A program made the translations under genes and the position numbers. Below the pieces are notes generated by a model. The model was given only the letters and a program-made list of their open reading frames with translations. It searched no databases and was not told the origin of the DNA. 25,381 nt of DNA from an uncultured Bacteroidales bacterium (GTDB lineage Bacteria; Bacteroidota; Bacteroidia; Bacteroidales; F082): assembly GCA_937902805.1 (NCBI GenBank), contig CALEMB010000186.1, positions 1 to 25,381 of the forward strand, read 5' to 3'. Below, in pieces: positions 7,548-16,865 of the stretch; the stretch's first letter is position 1; each line of letters starts with the position of its first letter.

Positions 7548-8795
7548 TCAATCCGTAATAAGTTGTTGTCTGAGCATTTCGTATGCCATAATCGTAGCGC
7601 GGTTAATGACGTTCTCGCGGTCTTTGCCGAAATTGAAGCGTTGCGACACAACGCCGTGAGCCGAAGCCACACCAATCCACACAGTGCCCACAGGGTTTTC
7701 TTCGGTTCCACCACTCGGGCCCGCCACTCCTGTGGTAGCCACACCAAAATCAGCTTCCATCAAGTCGTGGACACCTTTAGCCATGCCTTCAACAACCTGT
7801 TGGCTGACAACGCCATACCGTTCTATGGTTTCGGTAGGCACACCCAACACCTTGGTTTTCATCGGAGTAGCGTAAGTAACCGCTGTGCCTTTGAACACTT
7901 CGGAACTACCTGGAATCAAAGTGAAGACATGTGCAATGTTACCACCCGTGCAGCTTTCTGCCGAGGCAAAAGTTTTCCCCTTATTAATTAAAAGGTCAAA
8001 GACAGCACGCTCAATGGGTTGGTCCTGCGTTGCGAAAATGTACTCCGAAATCAACTGCTTCAACTTTCCCTCTTCCTCGTCCAACGTCGAGTGAAGCAAT
8101 TCGGCGTCTTCGTGTCTACCACTCAAGCGCAGACGCACCATGCCATATTGAGGCAAGTAGGCCAACGATAGGAATTCAGGTAGATTGTCTTCCCAGTCCT
8201 TGATTTTGTCGGCCAAAAACGATTCGCCTATACCTGTCGTCATAATGACGCGCTTCTCGTAAGGCACCGATTGAAATCGTGCCTTGATGCGAGGCAGCAA
8301 TTCATCATTGAAGATGCCTTTCATCTCGTATGGCACGCCAGGCATAAAGACGAAGACAACACCTTTTTTCTCCAGCCACATGCATGGTGCTGTACCGTAT
8401 GTGTTGGGAATATATTGACACGCCTTCGGCAGATAAGCTTGTCCTCTGTTACGCTCGCTCATCTGGAAGCCTCTACGCTTGAAAAGGGAAACGACATTGT
8501 CGTAGGCCGCCTGGCAAAACTCCAGTTCGGTGCCAAAGAACTTGCAGACGGTCGGTTTGGTGATGTCGTCAGCCGTGGGACCGAGTCCGCCCGTAACCAG
8601 CACCAAGTCGGCATCCATACATGCGTTGAAGGCATCAAGGATGGCCTTCTCGGAATCTCCGATAGTCAATGTTGAATCCAATTGGAAGCCAGCATCCGAC
8701 AAGTGTTCGCCCAACCATGCCGCATTGGTGTTAATCACCTGACCGATAAGCAACTCGTCACCAATGGAGATGATTTTGATAATGATTTTACCCAT
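7548..8795 (-). CDS. cinA: CinA family protein (nicotinamide-nucleotide amidase)
   Basis: A 415-residue protein with the two CinA domains. Residues 1-170 are a MoaB/MogA-like domain (IGDELLIGQVINTN at 11-24, VTGGLGPTADDITK at 67-80, MPGVPYEMKG at 151-160). Residues about 260-415 are the PncC-like nicotinamide-mononucleotide deamidase domain, with SAESCTGG at 278-285 and a TGVAGPSGGTEENPVGTVWIG stretch. It salvages pyridine nucleotides, and in some bacteria the gene is competence-induced. A longer frame to 8888 overlaps the divergent phosphorylase promoter; the -7 element at 8813-8820 lies within it, so the ATG at 8793-8795 is the start. The domains and length then match the family exactly. 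Confidence 0.93.
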   Translation of the reverse strand: MGKIIIKIISIGDELLIGQVINTNAAWLGEHLSDAGFQLDSTLTIGDSEKAILDAFNACMDADLVLVTGGLGPTADDITKPTVCKFFGTELEFCQAAYDNVVSLFKRRGFQMSERNRGQAYLPKACQYIPNTYGTAPCMWLEKKGVVFVFMPGVPYEMKGIFNDELLPRIKARFQSVPYEKRVIMTTGIGESFLADKIKDWEDNLPEFLSLAYLPQYGMVRLRLSGRHEDAELLHSTLDEEEGKLKQLISEYIFATQDQPIERAVFDLLINKGKTFASAESCTGGNIAHVFTLIPGSSEVFKGTAVTYATPMKTKVLGVPTETIERYGVVSQQVVEGMAKGVHDLMEADFGVATTGVAGPSGGTEENPVGTVWIGVASAHGVVSQRFNFGKDRENVINRATIMAYEMLRQQLITD

Positions 8796-8812
8796 ACCAT
8801 ACAAAGTTTGCG

Positions 8813-8820
8813 CAAAAATA
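8813..8820 (-). promoter_or_regulatory. -7 element for cinA
   Basis: The minus strand reads TATTTTTG followed by CGC, matching TAnnTTTG, with the ATG 17 nt downstream. It is one half of a divergent promoter pair with 8850-8857. Confidence 0.6.
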
Positions 8821-8849
8821 GAAAATTTTACTGATTCAATATTTCTTAT

Positions 8850-8857
8850 TATCTTTG
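8850..8857 (+). promoter_or_regulatory. -7 element for the nucleoside phosphorylase gene
   Basis: TATCTTTG followed by CAGCC matches TAnnTTTG and lies 22 nt before the ATG at 8880. The -33 region is only TTTT-like. Confidence 0.6.
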
Positions 8858-8879
8858 CAGCCACTAAAATATATTCGAT

Positions 8880-9764
8880 ATGAACCAACCTATTCCCGCA
8901 TCACAACTGATCCTCAACAGCGAGGGTGCAATATACCATTTGAATCTTCATCCCGACCAGCTGGCTGACGACATCATCCTTGTCGGCGACCCCGCTCGTG
9001 TCGGTGAGATTGCCACATTCTTTGACAAAATCGAGGTGAGACGCCAGAATCGCGAAATGGTCACTTGCACTGGTTACTTCAATGGAAAGCGTATTACGGC
9101 ATTGTCGACCGGCATGGGTACCGACAACCTAGATATCGTGATGAACGAGCTCGACGCTTTGGCCAACATCGACTTGAAGACCCGTATGCCCAAGGAAGAG
9201 CACCACACATTGAACCTCATCCGCCTTGGCACTTGCGGTGCTTTGCAGCCTGACATCGAGGTGGAAGACAGCTATGTGGCCTCACGCTATGCCTTAGGAT
9301 TGGATGGCCTGTTATACTTTTATGAGAAAAACAAAGAAGTGAATGAAATCGCCATGCGCGATGCCTTCATCGAACAGATGGATTATCCGAAAGACCTACC
9401 CCTTCCCTATGTCGTGGAAGGCTCGAAGTCGCTCTTTGACCGCTTAGCAAAAGGATATTATCAAGGTATTACCGCCACGGCACCAGGCTTCTACGGTCCT
9501 CAAGGCCGCACTTTGAGGATGCAACTCTCCTATCCCGAGAACAACCGCAAAATCGAATCCTTCGAATATCAAGGCTGGCGCGTGTGCAACTTTGAGATGG
9601 AATCGTCAGCACTCTATGGCCTCGGCAAAATAATGGGTCACAATTGCTTGACCATCTGCGTAGCAATCGCCAACCGCGTGACAGAGAAATTCGCCTCAGA
9701 CTATCATCCCTATGTTAGGAAGCTCGTGTTGAACACTTTAGAAAGATTGTCTATCAAGGAATAG
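8880..9764 (+). CDS. nucleoside phosphorylase, uridine-phosphorylase-like
   Basis: A 294-residue PNP/UDP-family enzyme that splits nucleosides with phosphate in pyrimidine or purine salvage in the cytoplasm. Visible signatures are the phosphate-site GDPARV at 36-41, STGMGTDN at 76-83, RLGTCGAL at 115-122 and the nucleoside-binding FEMESSAL at 238-245, whose Glu-Met-Glu contacts the ribose. It is longer than E. coli Udp (about 250 residues) because of an insertion around residues 150-190. That size is what I remember for the Bacteroidota form. Base specificity cannot be read from sequence. It is transcribed divergently from cinA and has no close downstream partner. Confidence 0.9.
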   Translation: MNQPIPASQLILNSEGAIYHLNLHPDQLADDIILVGDPARVGEIATFFDKIEVRRQNREMVTCTGYFNGKRITALSTGMGTDNLDIVMNELDALANIDLKTRMPKEEHHTLNLIRLGTCGALQPDIEVEDSYVASRYALGLDGLLYFYEKNKEVNEIAMRDAFIEQMDYPKDLPLPYVVEGSKSLFDRLAKGYYQGITATAPGFYGPQGRTLRMQLSYPENNRKIESFEYQGWRVCNFEMESSALYGLGKIMGHNCLTICVAIANRVTEKFASDYHPYVRKLVLNTLERLSIKE

Positions 9765-9825
9765 ATAATGAAAATGAATTATGAGTTTTTTTTGATTTTT
9801 TATGTTATTGTATAAAAAAAATGTC

Positions 9826-9833
9826 TATTTTTG
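9826..9833 (+). promoter_or_regulatory. -7 element for the OmpA-domain gene
   Basis: TATTTTTG followed by CAGCC matches TAnnTTTG. The inferred leader before the ATG at 9900 is about 60 nt, A/T-rich, with no Shine-Dalgarno. Confidence 0.55.
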
Positions 9834-9899
9834 CAGCCTCATTATTAGGTATTTCCTACTTTATTGAAAATTAACATTAAATAGAACATAATTAAAACC

Positions 9900-11213
9900 A
9901 TGAAGAAAGTATTTATTACGATGATTGCGTTCCTAGCCATGTCGAGCATGGCGTTAGCCAATGGTCATGTGGACTCGGTGCGCTATCTGACAACCAAGGC
10001 TTGGAAGAATTGGTATATTTCTGCCAGTGCAACCTGTAATTGGTGGCAGGGAAGTATGAGAACTCCCGATGGTTTCACCAAGAGCTATACAGCGGTGGAA
10101 TGGGGAAAGCCCACTTTCGGCTTCAACGCCTTTGTTGGCAAATGGATTAACCACAAAATAGGTGTCAGACTGGGTTACAGCAACACCAAAATCAACAGTT
10201 ACATCCACCTCAGCCCTGGTGGCGGACATACTCAGCACCTTCAATGGCTCTTTGGCAATGACCCTCAATGCGTTGAGACCGTGGACGGGATGGAAATCTA
10301 TAAGACATCCATGCGCTATCACAGATTGCAGGCCGATTTCATGTTCAGCCCTATCGATTTCTTCCAAGGTTATTATAATCCGAAAAGAGTTTGGACCCCT
10401 GTCCTTTATGTAAGCATGGGTGGCGCCTATACCTCAAAAGACTTTTTTGCACTTAAGTCGCTTATTTACAATGCTAAAGCCAAGAAGTTGAATCCTGACA
10501 ATCCAGAAATCATAGGTACCAATTTTGAATTGGCTCTCGGTGCTGGCTTGTCCAACAATTTCCGTTTGGGCACCCATTTCGATCTCAACCTTGATTTGAA
10601 TTGGACTTTCCAAAGATGGACTATCGACTCTTGGACCTATGAATTCGAATGCCTATATAACGAAAAAGCTATCAGACCCAAGAGATTCGACAATATGTAC
10701 ACTGCCTCATTGGGCTTGATTTACTACTTCACTAGAGAATATGACCTGCCCATCAACTGCTGCGAAGAAATGGATTCTCTGAGAAAGAACCTTGAAATAT
10801 TTGTCAACATGCCCAAGAATGAAACTCCTCAAGAGCCTTGCGACACCATTGTGAAGTTCGTCAATGTGCAGACCGAAGACATTATCAGTTATCCTTTCTC
10901 CATCTTCTTCAACCGCGACTCGTACCAACTCATGTCGAGAAGAGACATCGTCAACTTGAGAGAAATTGCCAACGTGGCTAAGGAGAATGGTTACAAACTT
11001 CGTTTGATGGGTTCTTGTGACAGTGCAACTGCTACTCCATCATACAACCAAACCTTGTCGGAGAACCGTTGCAACAAGATCAAGAGCGAACTTATCGAAC
11101 TCGGTGTTCCGGAAAGCCAAATCGTCATTGAGCCTATCGGTGGTGTGAAGAAACTTGATCCGACGGAATACGACCGCCGCGTGTTGATCCAACTGGTGAA
11201 GGAAGCCGAATAA
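9900..11213 (+). CDS. outer-membrane protein with beta-barrel and OmpA C-terminal domain
   Basis: A 437-residue protein. The signal peptide is residues 1-20 (MKKVFITMIAF...ALA, cut before NGHVDS). Residues about 35-280 alternate hydrophobic and polar positions with aromatic turns and end in LGLIYYF, as in a transmembrane beta-barrel. Residues about 330-437 are an OmpA-like peptidoglycan-binding domain: FSIFFNRDSYQL begins it, Asp374 in GSCDSAT and Arg390 in LSENRCNKIKSEL match the pair that holds diaminopimelate in E. coli OmpA, and DRRVLIQLV ends it. It probably tethers the outer membrane to the cell wall. It has its own promoter and a shared bidirectional terminator. Confidence 0.88.
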   Translation: MKKVFITMIAFLAMSSMALANGHVDSVRYLTTKAWKNWYISASATCNWWQGSMRTPDGFTKSYTAVEWGKPTFGFNAFVGKWINHKIGVRLGYSNTKINSYIHLSPGGGHTQHLQWLFGNDPQCVETVDGMEIYKTSMRYHRLQADFMFSPIDFFQGYYNPKRVWTPVLYVSMGGAYTSKDFFALKSLIYNAKAKKLNPDNPEIIGTNFELALGAGLSNNFRLGTHFDLNLDLNWTFQRWTIDSWTYEFECLYNEKAIRPKRFDNMYTASLGLIYYFTREYDLPINCCEEMDSLRKNLEIFVNMPKNETPQEPCDTIVKFVNVQTEDIISYPFSIFFNRDSYQLMSRRDIVNLREIANVAKENGYKLRLMGSCDSATATPSYNQTLSENRCNKIKSELIELGVPESQIVIEPIGGVKKLDPTEYDRRVLIQLVKEAE

Positions 11214-11233
11214 TTCCTAAACCAATAAAAAAC

Positions 11234-11267
11234 AAAAAAGCCTGACGGATTACCGCCAGGCTTTTTT
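11234..11267. terminator. bidirectional intrinsic terminator
   Basis: GCCTGACGG (11240-11248), loop ATTA and CCGCCAGGC (11253-11261) form a 9-bp stem with one mismatch, flanked by six A residues on the left and six T residues on the right. It can therefore end transcripts from the OmpA-domain gene on the plus strand and the beta-barrel gene on the minus strand. Confidence 0.9.
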
Positions 11268-11287
11268 GTTGCTTCTTAGGCAAAGGC

Positions 11288-11980
11288 TTAATGCATGATG
11301 CCCACTTCTATGCCAATGAAATTATTGTACAATCTACTGCCTGTCTTCACCGCCAACGCTCTAGTAAAAGCATTGGATAAAGTATGATGATAGCTCAATT
11401 GGACAAATGCGCTCAGTTTACGATTGATTTCGTATTCCCCTCCCAAACCGAAAATCACTGATGGCTGGAAGGGACGGTATTGGTTGGTGCGATCTTCATA
11501 AAACCCGCTATGATAATCGACCCAATATAACTTATATTCGTCCTTGACATAGTCCTTGAGGTTGAAGCCCAAGCCCAGACCCGCCTCAACAAAGGCGCCA
11601 AACGACTCGGCAACATTGAACTTGGCCTTTAACTTAATTGGGATTTCAAGGTTAGAAGTTTTCAGACGGCGCGACACCATTACTTCATCCTCAATTAAAA
11701 AATCCATGGGGCATCTATAATCTGCGAAGTCATACTTCATGCGGCAAAAATTGAATTCCACACCCGTAGAGACTGCAAAAATATTGGTCAGATAATAGTC
11801 GGCGACGACTCCAGCACCGAAGCCCAACTTAGCTCCATGATTTTCCGTCTTCTCTGGACAAGGACCGGCCCAGCTGAAGTTTGGGCCCAATTTCAATCCA
11901 ATTCTGAAATTACCGTTTTGCGCAGTGCCACTTAACGTGAATAGCACCACAAGGCTGATAATCAATGATATTCTCTTCAT
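11288..11980 (-). CDS. outer-membrane beta-barrel protein
   Basis: A 230-residue protein. The signal peptide covers about residues 1-20, cut after SGTA before QNGNF. The rest resembles the porin-family PF13568-type barrels common in Bacteroidota: RIGLKLGPNFSW at the start of the barrel, GFGAGVVADYYLTNIFAVSTG, EIPIKLKAKF, FGAFVEAGLGLGFNL, and a C-terminal NNFIGIEVGI strand. Such proteins are small outer-membrane barrels whose substrates are mostly unknown. It has its own promoter and ends at the shared terminator. The two nearby barrels (this one and the next gene) are of similar length but not obviously duplicates. Confidence 0.8.
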   Translation of the reverse strand: MKRISLIISLVVLFTLSGTAQNGNFRIGLKLGPNFSWAGPCPEKTENHGAKLGFGAGVVADYYLTNIFAVSTGVEFNFCRMKYDFADYRCPMDFLIEDEVMVSRRLKTSNLEIPIKLKAKFNVAESFGAFVEAGLGLGFNLKDYVKDEYKLYWVDYHSGFYEDRTNQYRPFQPSVIFGLGGEYEINRKLSAFVQLSYHHTLSNAFTRALAVKTGSRLYNNFIGIEVGIMH

Positions 11981-12000
11981 AATAATAAAATTTAGACCTA

Positions 12001-12033
12001 CAAAGGTAATTTATTTTGCCGACATTCCCCAAA
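12001..12033 (-). promoter_or_regulatory. promoter of the minus-strand beta-barrel gene
   Basis: On the minus strand a TTTG (12030-12033), 21-nt spacer and TACCTTTG (12001-12008) match the Bacteroidetes consensus. The ATG follows about 20 nt downstream. Confidence 0.7.
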
Positions 12034-12050
12034 ATTCCGAAAATGATTCT

Positions 12051-12058
12051 TATTTTTG
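12051..12058 (+). promoter_or_regulatory. -7 element for the plus-strand beta-barrel gene
   Basis: TATTTTTG followed by CA, 33 nt before the ATG at 12092. It is divergent with the promoter at 12001-12033, and the two overlap in their upstream halves, so they may share regulation. Confidence 0.55.
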
Positions 12059-12091
12059 CAATAAATTTCAAACCATTAAAACACAGTTACA

Positions 12092-12811
12092 ATGAAAAAA
12101 ACCTTTTTGCTCCTTGTCACTTTGCTCATGATGGGCAGCGTGACATTTGCTGGCGGCGACTTCGACTTCGCCATCGGACCGAAAGTGGGTTACCAAACCA
12201 CGAAACTCTCCTATTACAAGGCTGACATCAAGTCTAGCTTCTCCAACCATTTCACTGCTGGCATTTTCGCCCGCTTCACAATCGGGAAGTTTTATATCCA
12301 GCCTGAAGCACTGTACTTAAGCACTTCCAATATCTTTTCACTCACCGCTACGGGTACACCGAGCGACAACATCTTCAACCTCCCCACCGATGCGGAAATC
12401 AAACTGACGCTCAATACGATGGATCTACAAGTCCCTATTTTACTGGGCTTCAACATCCTCGACATCAAAATCCTCACCTTGCGTGCACAAGTGGGCCCCA
12501 CTATGAACTTTACGCTGCACTCAAAGACCGTGTTCGACAATAAGTATTCTCTCAACGGCGTTGAACACGTCATTGACGATAACACCACCGATGAGCGTTT
12601 CAACCCCAAGAGTATCACATGGGGCCTTCAAGCTGGCCTCGGCATTGATTTGTTGAAGCGTATCACGCTTGACATTAACTATAACTTCGGCTTGAGTGGA
12701 ATCCTCAACAAACTGGACGGCACCGTTATGGGCAACACCTTTGATCTCAGCAAGATCGACAAAAGCAAGGAAAACATCTTCATGGTCACCGTGGGTATCA
12801 AGTTCTTCTAA
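12092..12811 (+). CDS. outer-membrane beta-barrel protein
   Basis: A 239-residue protein with a clear signal peptide (MKKTFLLLVTLLMMGSVTFA, cut before GGDFDFA). The body is an eight-strand-like barrel: FAIGPKVGYQTTKL, AGIFARFTIGKFYIQPEALYL, TLNTMDLQVPILLGF, LRAQVGPTMNF, GLQAGLGIDLLKRITLDINY and a terminal FMVTVGIKFF ending in phenylalanine, the usual BAM recognition residue. This is the PorT-like/PF13568 barrel type. The aminopeptidase gene follows 18 nt after the stop, with no terminator between, so the two are probably co-transcribed. Confidence 0.82.
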   Translation: MKKTFLLLVTLLMMGSVTFAGGDFDFAIGPKVGYQTTKLSYYKADIKSSFSNHFTAGIFARFTIGKFYIQPEALYLSTSNIFSLTATGTPSDNIFNLPTDAEIKLTLNTMDLQVPILLGFNILDIKILTLRAQVGPTMNFTLHSKTVFDNKYSLNGVEHVIDDNTTDERFNPKSITWGLQAGLGIDLLKRITLDINYNFGLSGILNKLDGTVMGNTFDLSKIDKSKENIFMVTVGIKFF

Positions 12812-12829
12812 TAATTACAGAGATTTACT

Positions 12830-14251
12830 ATGTTCACAAAAGACGTCTACAGTGGCCGTCGCGCCACCTTGAAAAAAATGATCTCGAAGGGCATCGCTTT
12901 CTTCCCTGCCAACAACGAGGCACCCTTCAACTATCCCGATAACACCTATATCTACCGCCAGGACAGCAACTTCTCGTATTACTTCGGTCTCAACCATCCT
13001 GACTTGGTCGGTGTCATCGACTTTGAGACGGGCGAGGAAATCCTCTTCGGCGTGGAAGTCACCATCGACGATGTCATCTGGTGCGGTCCTCTGCCCTCGC
13101 TGAAAGAACAAGGCGACAGCATCGGCATCACTGACTGCCGCGATTTCAACCGTTTCGGTGAATACCTGCAACAAGCTATGGCGAAAGGTCGCCAAATCCA
13201 TATCCTGCCGACCTACCGTGCCGACACGAAAATCCAATGCGCCAACTGGCTGAATTGCGATATTAATAAGGTGGCGGAATACGTCAGTGTAGAACTCATC
13301 AAGGCCGTCATCGCCATGCGCGAAATCAAGAGCGAGCTGGAGATTGCCGAAATGGAACGCGCCGCCAACACTGCCTATTACATGCATACCACCGCCATGA
13401 AGATGTGTAAGCCTGGCATGATCGAGCAAGAGATTGCAGGCGTGGTGGAAGGTCTGTCATTGTCAGGCGGTGGCCCCGTGTCGTTCCCCGTCATCCTCAG
13501 CGTCGATGGTCAGACCCTGCACAACCACGGTCACCACAATGTGCTGAAAGAAGGCCGCATGATGGTATGCGATGCCGGTGCAGAGACGGAGAACTACTAC
13601 GCCTCCGACTTCACCCGTACCACACCCGTGGGCGGCAAGTTCAACCAGCGCCAACGCGAGATATACGAAATCGTGTTGAAAGCCAACCAAGTGGTTGCTG
13701 AACAGACGCGTCCCGGCATCCCTTATGTGGAGATGCACGCCCTCGCCTGCCGCACTTTGATTGAAGGCTTGCAAGGCGTCGGCCTGATGAAAGGCAACGC
13801 TGAAGAGGCCCTGAAGAATGGTGCCCACTGGCTGTTCATGCCTCACGGCCTTGGCCACATGCTGGGCATGGATGTGCACGATATGGAAGGCCTCGGTGAG
13901 TCCTTCGTTGGATACGACGGCAAGATACTGCGTTCCACCAATCTGGGCTTCAGCGGCCTGCGCTGCGGCAAGACCCTGAAACCAGGCTTTGTCGTCACCG
14001 ATGAGCCGGGCATCTACTTCATCCCAACGTTAATTGACATGTGGAAAGCCGAAGGCAAGTTCAAAGAGTTCATCAACTACGACAAGTTGGAGAGTTACAA
14101 GGACTTCGGTGGCATCCGCATCGAGGATGACCTGCTCATCACCGAAGATGGCAACCGCGTTCTCGGACGCCCCATTCCCAAGACTGTCGCAGAGGTCGAG
14201 GACATGTGCGCCCAAGGACGAGAATGGATTAAGATGCCAGGGTTGTATTAA
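12830..14251 (+). CDS. pepP: Xaa-Pro aminopeptidase (M24, aminopeptidase P)
   Basis: A 473-residue metallopeptidase that removes N-terminal residues preceding proline. Residues 1-130 are the aminopeptidase-P N-terminal domain, with FPANNEAPFNYPDNTYIYRQ and an SYYFGLNHPD stretch. Residues about 175-455 are the pita-bread catalytic domain. The five metal ligands are all present: Asp248 (VCDAGAE), Asp260 (ASDFTRT), His343 (HGLGHMLGMDVHD), Glu392 (TDEPGIYF) and Glu432 (GGIRIEDDLLI). Length fits the family. No signal peptide is seen, so it is cytoplasmic. It follows the beta-barrel gene closely and ends at a strong hairpin terminator. Confidence 0.95.
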   Translation: MFTKDVYSGRRATLKKMISKGIAFFPANNEAPFNYPDNTYIYRQDSNFSYYFGLNHPDLVGVIDFETGEEILFGVEVTIDDVIWCGPLPSLKEQGDSIGITDCRDFNRFGEYLQQAMAKGRQIHILPTYRADTKIQCANWLNCDINKVAEYVSVELIKAVIAMREIKSELEIAEMERAANTAYYMHTTAMKMCKPGMIEQEIAGVVEGLSLSGGGPVSFPVILSVDGQTLHNHGHHNVLKEGRMMVCDAGAETENYYASDFTRTTPVGGKFNQRQREIYEIVLKANQVVAEQTRPGIPYVEMHALACRTLIEGLQGVGLMKGNAEEALKNGAHWLFMPHGLGHMLGMDVHDMEGLGESFVGYDGKILRSTNLGFSGLRCGKTLKPGFVVTDEPGIYFIPTLIDMWKAEGKFKEFINYDKLESYKDFGGIRIEDDLLITEDGNRVLGRPIPKTVAEVEDMCAQGREWIKMPGLY

Positions 14252-14254
14252 TGA

Positions 14255-14281
14255 GAAAAGCGAGGCGTTGCCTCGCTTTTC
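14255..14281. terminator. perfect 12-bp hairpin terminator, convergent genes
   Basis: GAAAAGCGAGGC (14255-14266), loop GTT and GCCTCGCTTTTC (14270-14281) are perfectly complementary, giving T-runs on both strands. It starts 3 nt after the pepP stop and ends 5 nt from the TonB-receptor stop, so it serves both genes. Confidence 0.9.
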
Positions 14282-14286
14282 TTATC

Positions 14287-16809
14287 TTAGAACTCCATTA
14301 CCAATTTCACATTGATATAGCGTGGCGTCAGGTAATTGTTCACGCCATAATAGCGGTTATCAATGTATTTCACCCAAGTGTAAGAAATCGTATTGGGGAT
14401 ATTGAGCAGGTTGAACACATCGACGCTGATGAACATGTTTTTCACATAACGCAAAGGATTCCCTTTCCTGAAACTGCTGGCTTCGCTGATAAGTTGCTTG
14501 CTAAAGCCGATGTCGACACGGCGGTAGGCAGGATAACGACCCGATGGTTCATAGAAGTCGGAGTTGTCGCTGTTGTAAGGAAGGCCCACACCGAATGTCA
14601 AGGTCAAATTGACGCGCCATGTCGGTGCAAAAGGAATGTGATCCTGGAAAAACAACGAGAAGTTGACCAACTGGTTTGAAGGACGGGCATGCCAACCAAG
14701 CCAAATGGTGTCAGCCACTTGCGCATCAGAATGGTTATAGAAAGGCAAACGTATGCTGTCGGCATTGATAAGGTAATAATCCCCACGTATGTCTTCTCGT
14801 GCCCGCATGAAAGAGAGGCTCGCCCAACTGTCGACACCTTTCACAAACTCACCATTAATCTTCAAATCGAGGCCTGTGGCGTAAGCGCGTGCCGACTGGT
14901 CGGCATAATAACGGATGCGCACATTGTCAATGTCGTATGGAATCACATGGGTGAACCACTTGAAATAGGCCTCCGTCGTCAAGATGAAAGGCCTGTTCCA
15001 TAGATGGAACTTGAAGTCGTTGCCCGCCACAATCTGATACGACTGCTGCGCCTTCGCATCCTTGAAGAGGCTGCCGTCACGGTTGCGGATCTCGCGATAG
15101 AAAGGCGTTTGGTTGTAGACACCACCCGACAGTCGGTAAACCATCTCATTCTTTTCGTTGTTAGATTTGTAGGCGATACCTGCCCTCGGGCTGACATACA
15201 CCTTTTTATTATAGCCCCAATAATTGGCCCTGATGCCACCCGTGATGACCAACTCGCCTTTGTCCTTAATGGGCAAGTTCCATGTATTTTGCACAAAGCC
15301 ATCAAGGTTGTTGAGGGAAAGCCTATTGTTCGCCTTGTGCACGAAATCCACGCCGATTTCAGGCAACACGACGGGATAACCGCCAATCACGTCGGGGACA
15401 TGGGGCAGGCTGTAGCCTGCCGAGTCCATCATCTGCCATTCGTCCACCACATCATCGATTTCCTGATGCTGGAAGCGGAAACCCCATTTCAACAGGCATT
15501 TGTCCATGGAATAAAGACCCTTGTGGTCAAGGTTATAGACTTGGGCATAGAAACGGTTGCGGGCGTGTTTGGTTTGGGTGCCGACTTCATGGTTTTCGAT
15601 CACTTCGCCAAAACTTTCCGTGCCGACAGAAGTGTTGCGGATACCAAAGAAATACTGCTCCTGCAGGTCGAAAGTTTCAGTTTCGTAGGTCGAATAGGCC
15701 GAGGCTATCCATCTCAAGTTCAAGTCTTTATTAGGCTTATACATCAAGGTCAAAGCGCCAAGTCCGGTGGTGTAGTCATCGATTTCCTGACCATCAAAGA
15801 ACACGTTGATTTGCAAGGGGATATCTATGGTTCCCGTATTGATTTTGGCGTTTTGGGGAATGAACATGTAACGGTTCTTGGAGAAATAGCCCAAAAGCGA
15901 CAGGCTCCATTTATCGTTGAACTTGTAATTGAGCAAGGCCTGGGCATCGGTGAAGTTGGGTCTGTAATCGCCCTTCGTGTTCATCATGCCGAGTGCTAAC
16001 GCTGTGTTTTTATAACGCGCGCCCACCAAATAGCTGAACTTCTCGTTTTTCGTGGCACCTTCCACATGGGCTTCGGCACCCAAAAGGCTAAGGCTCAATG
16101 ACGCTCCAAACTCACGTGGCGTTTTGTAAGTCACGTCAAGGACTGACGACATCTTGTCGCCATATTCCGCAGCGAAACCACCTGCCGAAAACTCGATGTT
16201 GTTGACCAACTGCGAATTAATAAAACTCAATCCTTCCTGTTGTCCCGAGCCGACGAGGAAAGGACGGTAAATCTCAATACCATTCACATAGATGAGGTTC
16301 TCGTCGAAGTTGCCGCCACGCACACGGTATTGCGAGCTGAGCTCGTTGTTCGACACCACGCCTGGCAAGGTCTTGATAAGGGTCTCCACACCGCCGCCCA
16401 TCGTCGGCAGCAAGGTGGCTTGCTTGGGATTCAGGCGCGTCAGGCTGGAGGCTTCCACGGCGCGGTCGCTGATGACGGCATCGGGTAGTATCGTGGCGGT
16501 GGAATGTAGCACCATGTCAAGTTTCCGCTTCTCCCCTTTCTTCAGGCGCACCACTTCTTCTTTATGCTCGTATCCGATGAAAGAGAAATGGATGGTCCAA
16601 GTGGAATCCGACAGCAGCGACAGTTCATAATAGCCTCTTGAGTTGGTCGTATAGCCCACCAACAGGTCAGGCACGACCACATTGACCATCTCAATGGGAT
16701 GGCCCTGTTCGTCGGTCACCTTGCCATACACCGTAGCCGTCGGCAGTTGTTGTGCCTTGGCTGCGAATGACAACAGCAACAATACGATGAGGATGAACTT
16801 GGCTCGCAT
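14287..16809 (-). CDS. TonB-dependent receptor with N-terminal CarboxypepD_reg-like domain
   Basis: An 840-residue outer-membrane transporter. Signal peptide residues 1-19 (cut after AAKA). Residues about 24-105 are the carboxypeptidase-regulatory-like domain (ATVYGKVTDEQGHPIEMVNV, later YYELSLLSDSTWTIHFSFIGYE) typical of Bacteroidota receptors. A plug domain follows, with TLIKTLPGVVSNNELSSQYR, VRGGNFDENLIYVNGIEIYRP and EFSAGGFAAEYGDKMSSVLDV. The rest is the 22-strand barrel, ending in YINVKLVMEF with terminal Phe. At this size and without a SusD partner it is not a SusC-type glycan importer; the substrate, perhaps a siderophore, cobalamin or peptide, cannot be read. No confident promoter is visible upstream. 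Confidence 0.92.
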   Translation of the reverse strand: MRAKFILIVLLLLSFAAKAQQLPTATVYGKVTDEQGHPIEMVNVVVPDLLVGYTTNSRGYYELSLLSDSTWTIHFSFIGYEHKEEVVRLKKGEKRKLDMVLHSTATILPDAVISDRAVEASSLTRLNPKQATLLPTMGGGVETLIKTLPGVVSNNELSSQYRVRGGNFDENLIYVNGIEIYRPFLVGSGQQEGLSFINSQLVNNIEFSAGGFAAEYGDKMSSVLDVTYKTPREFGASLSLSLLGAEAHVEGATKNEKFSYLVGARYKNTALALGMMNTKGDYRPNFTDAQALLNYKFNDKWSLSLLGYFSKNRYMFIPQNAKINTGTIDIPLQINVFFDGQEIDDYTTGLGALTLMYKPNKDLNLRWIASAYSTYETETFDLQEQYFFGIRNTSVGTESFGEVIENHEVGTQTKHARNRFYAQVYNLDHKGLYSMDKCLLKWGFRFQHQEIDDVVDEWQMMDSAGYSLPHVPDVIGGYPVVLPEIGVDFVHKANNRLSLNNLDGFVQNTWNLPIKDKGELVITGGIRANYWGYNKKVYVSPRAGIAYKSNNEKNEMVYRLSGGVYNQTPFYREIRNRDGSLFKDAKAQQSYQIVAGNDFKFHLWNRPFILTTEAYFKWFTHVIPYDIDNVRIRYYADQSARAYATGLDLKINGEFVKGVDSWASLSFMRAREDIRGDYYLINADSIRLPFYNHSDAQVADTIWLGWHARPSNQLVNFSLFFQDHIPFAPTWRVNLTLTFGVGLPYNSDNSDFYEPSGRYPAYRRVDIGFSKQLISEASSFRKGNPLRYVKNMFISVDVFNLLNIPNTISYTWVKYIDNRYYGVNNYLTPRYINVKLVMEF

Positions 16810-16865
16810 GAAGGGATAACTGAAAAAGCCTTGAAATATTATCTATGAACGCCTATTATTCCAAA

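Noticed and set aside
8796..8888. N-terminal extension of CinA to 8888
   Set aside because: It would run through the cinA -7 box and the divergent phosphorylase promoter, and CinA proteins begin at the conserved KIIIKIISIGDELL strand.
15004..15999. 331-codon plus-strand frame inside the TonB-receptor gene
   Set aside because: Antisense shadow of a clear receptor with plug and barrel motifs; no start signals and no recognisable domain.
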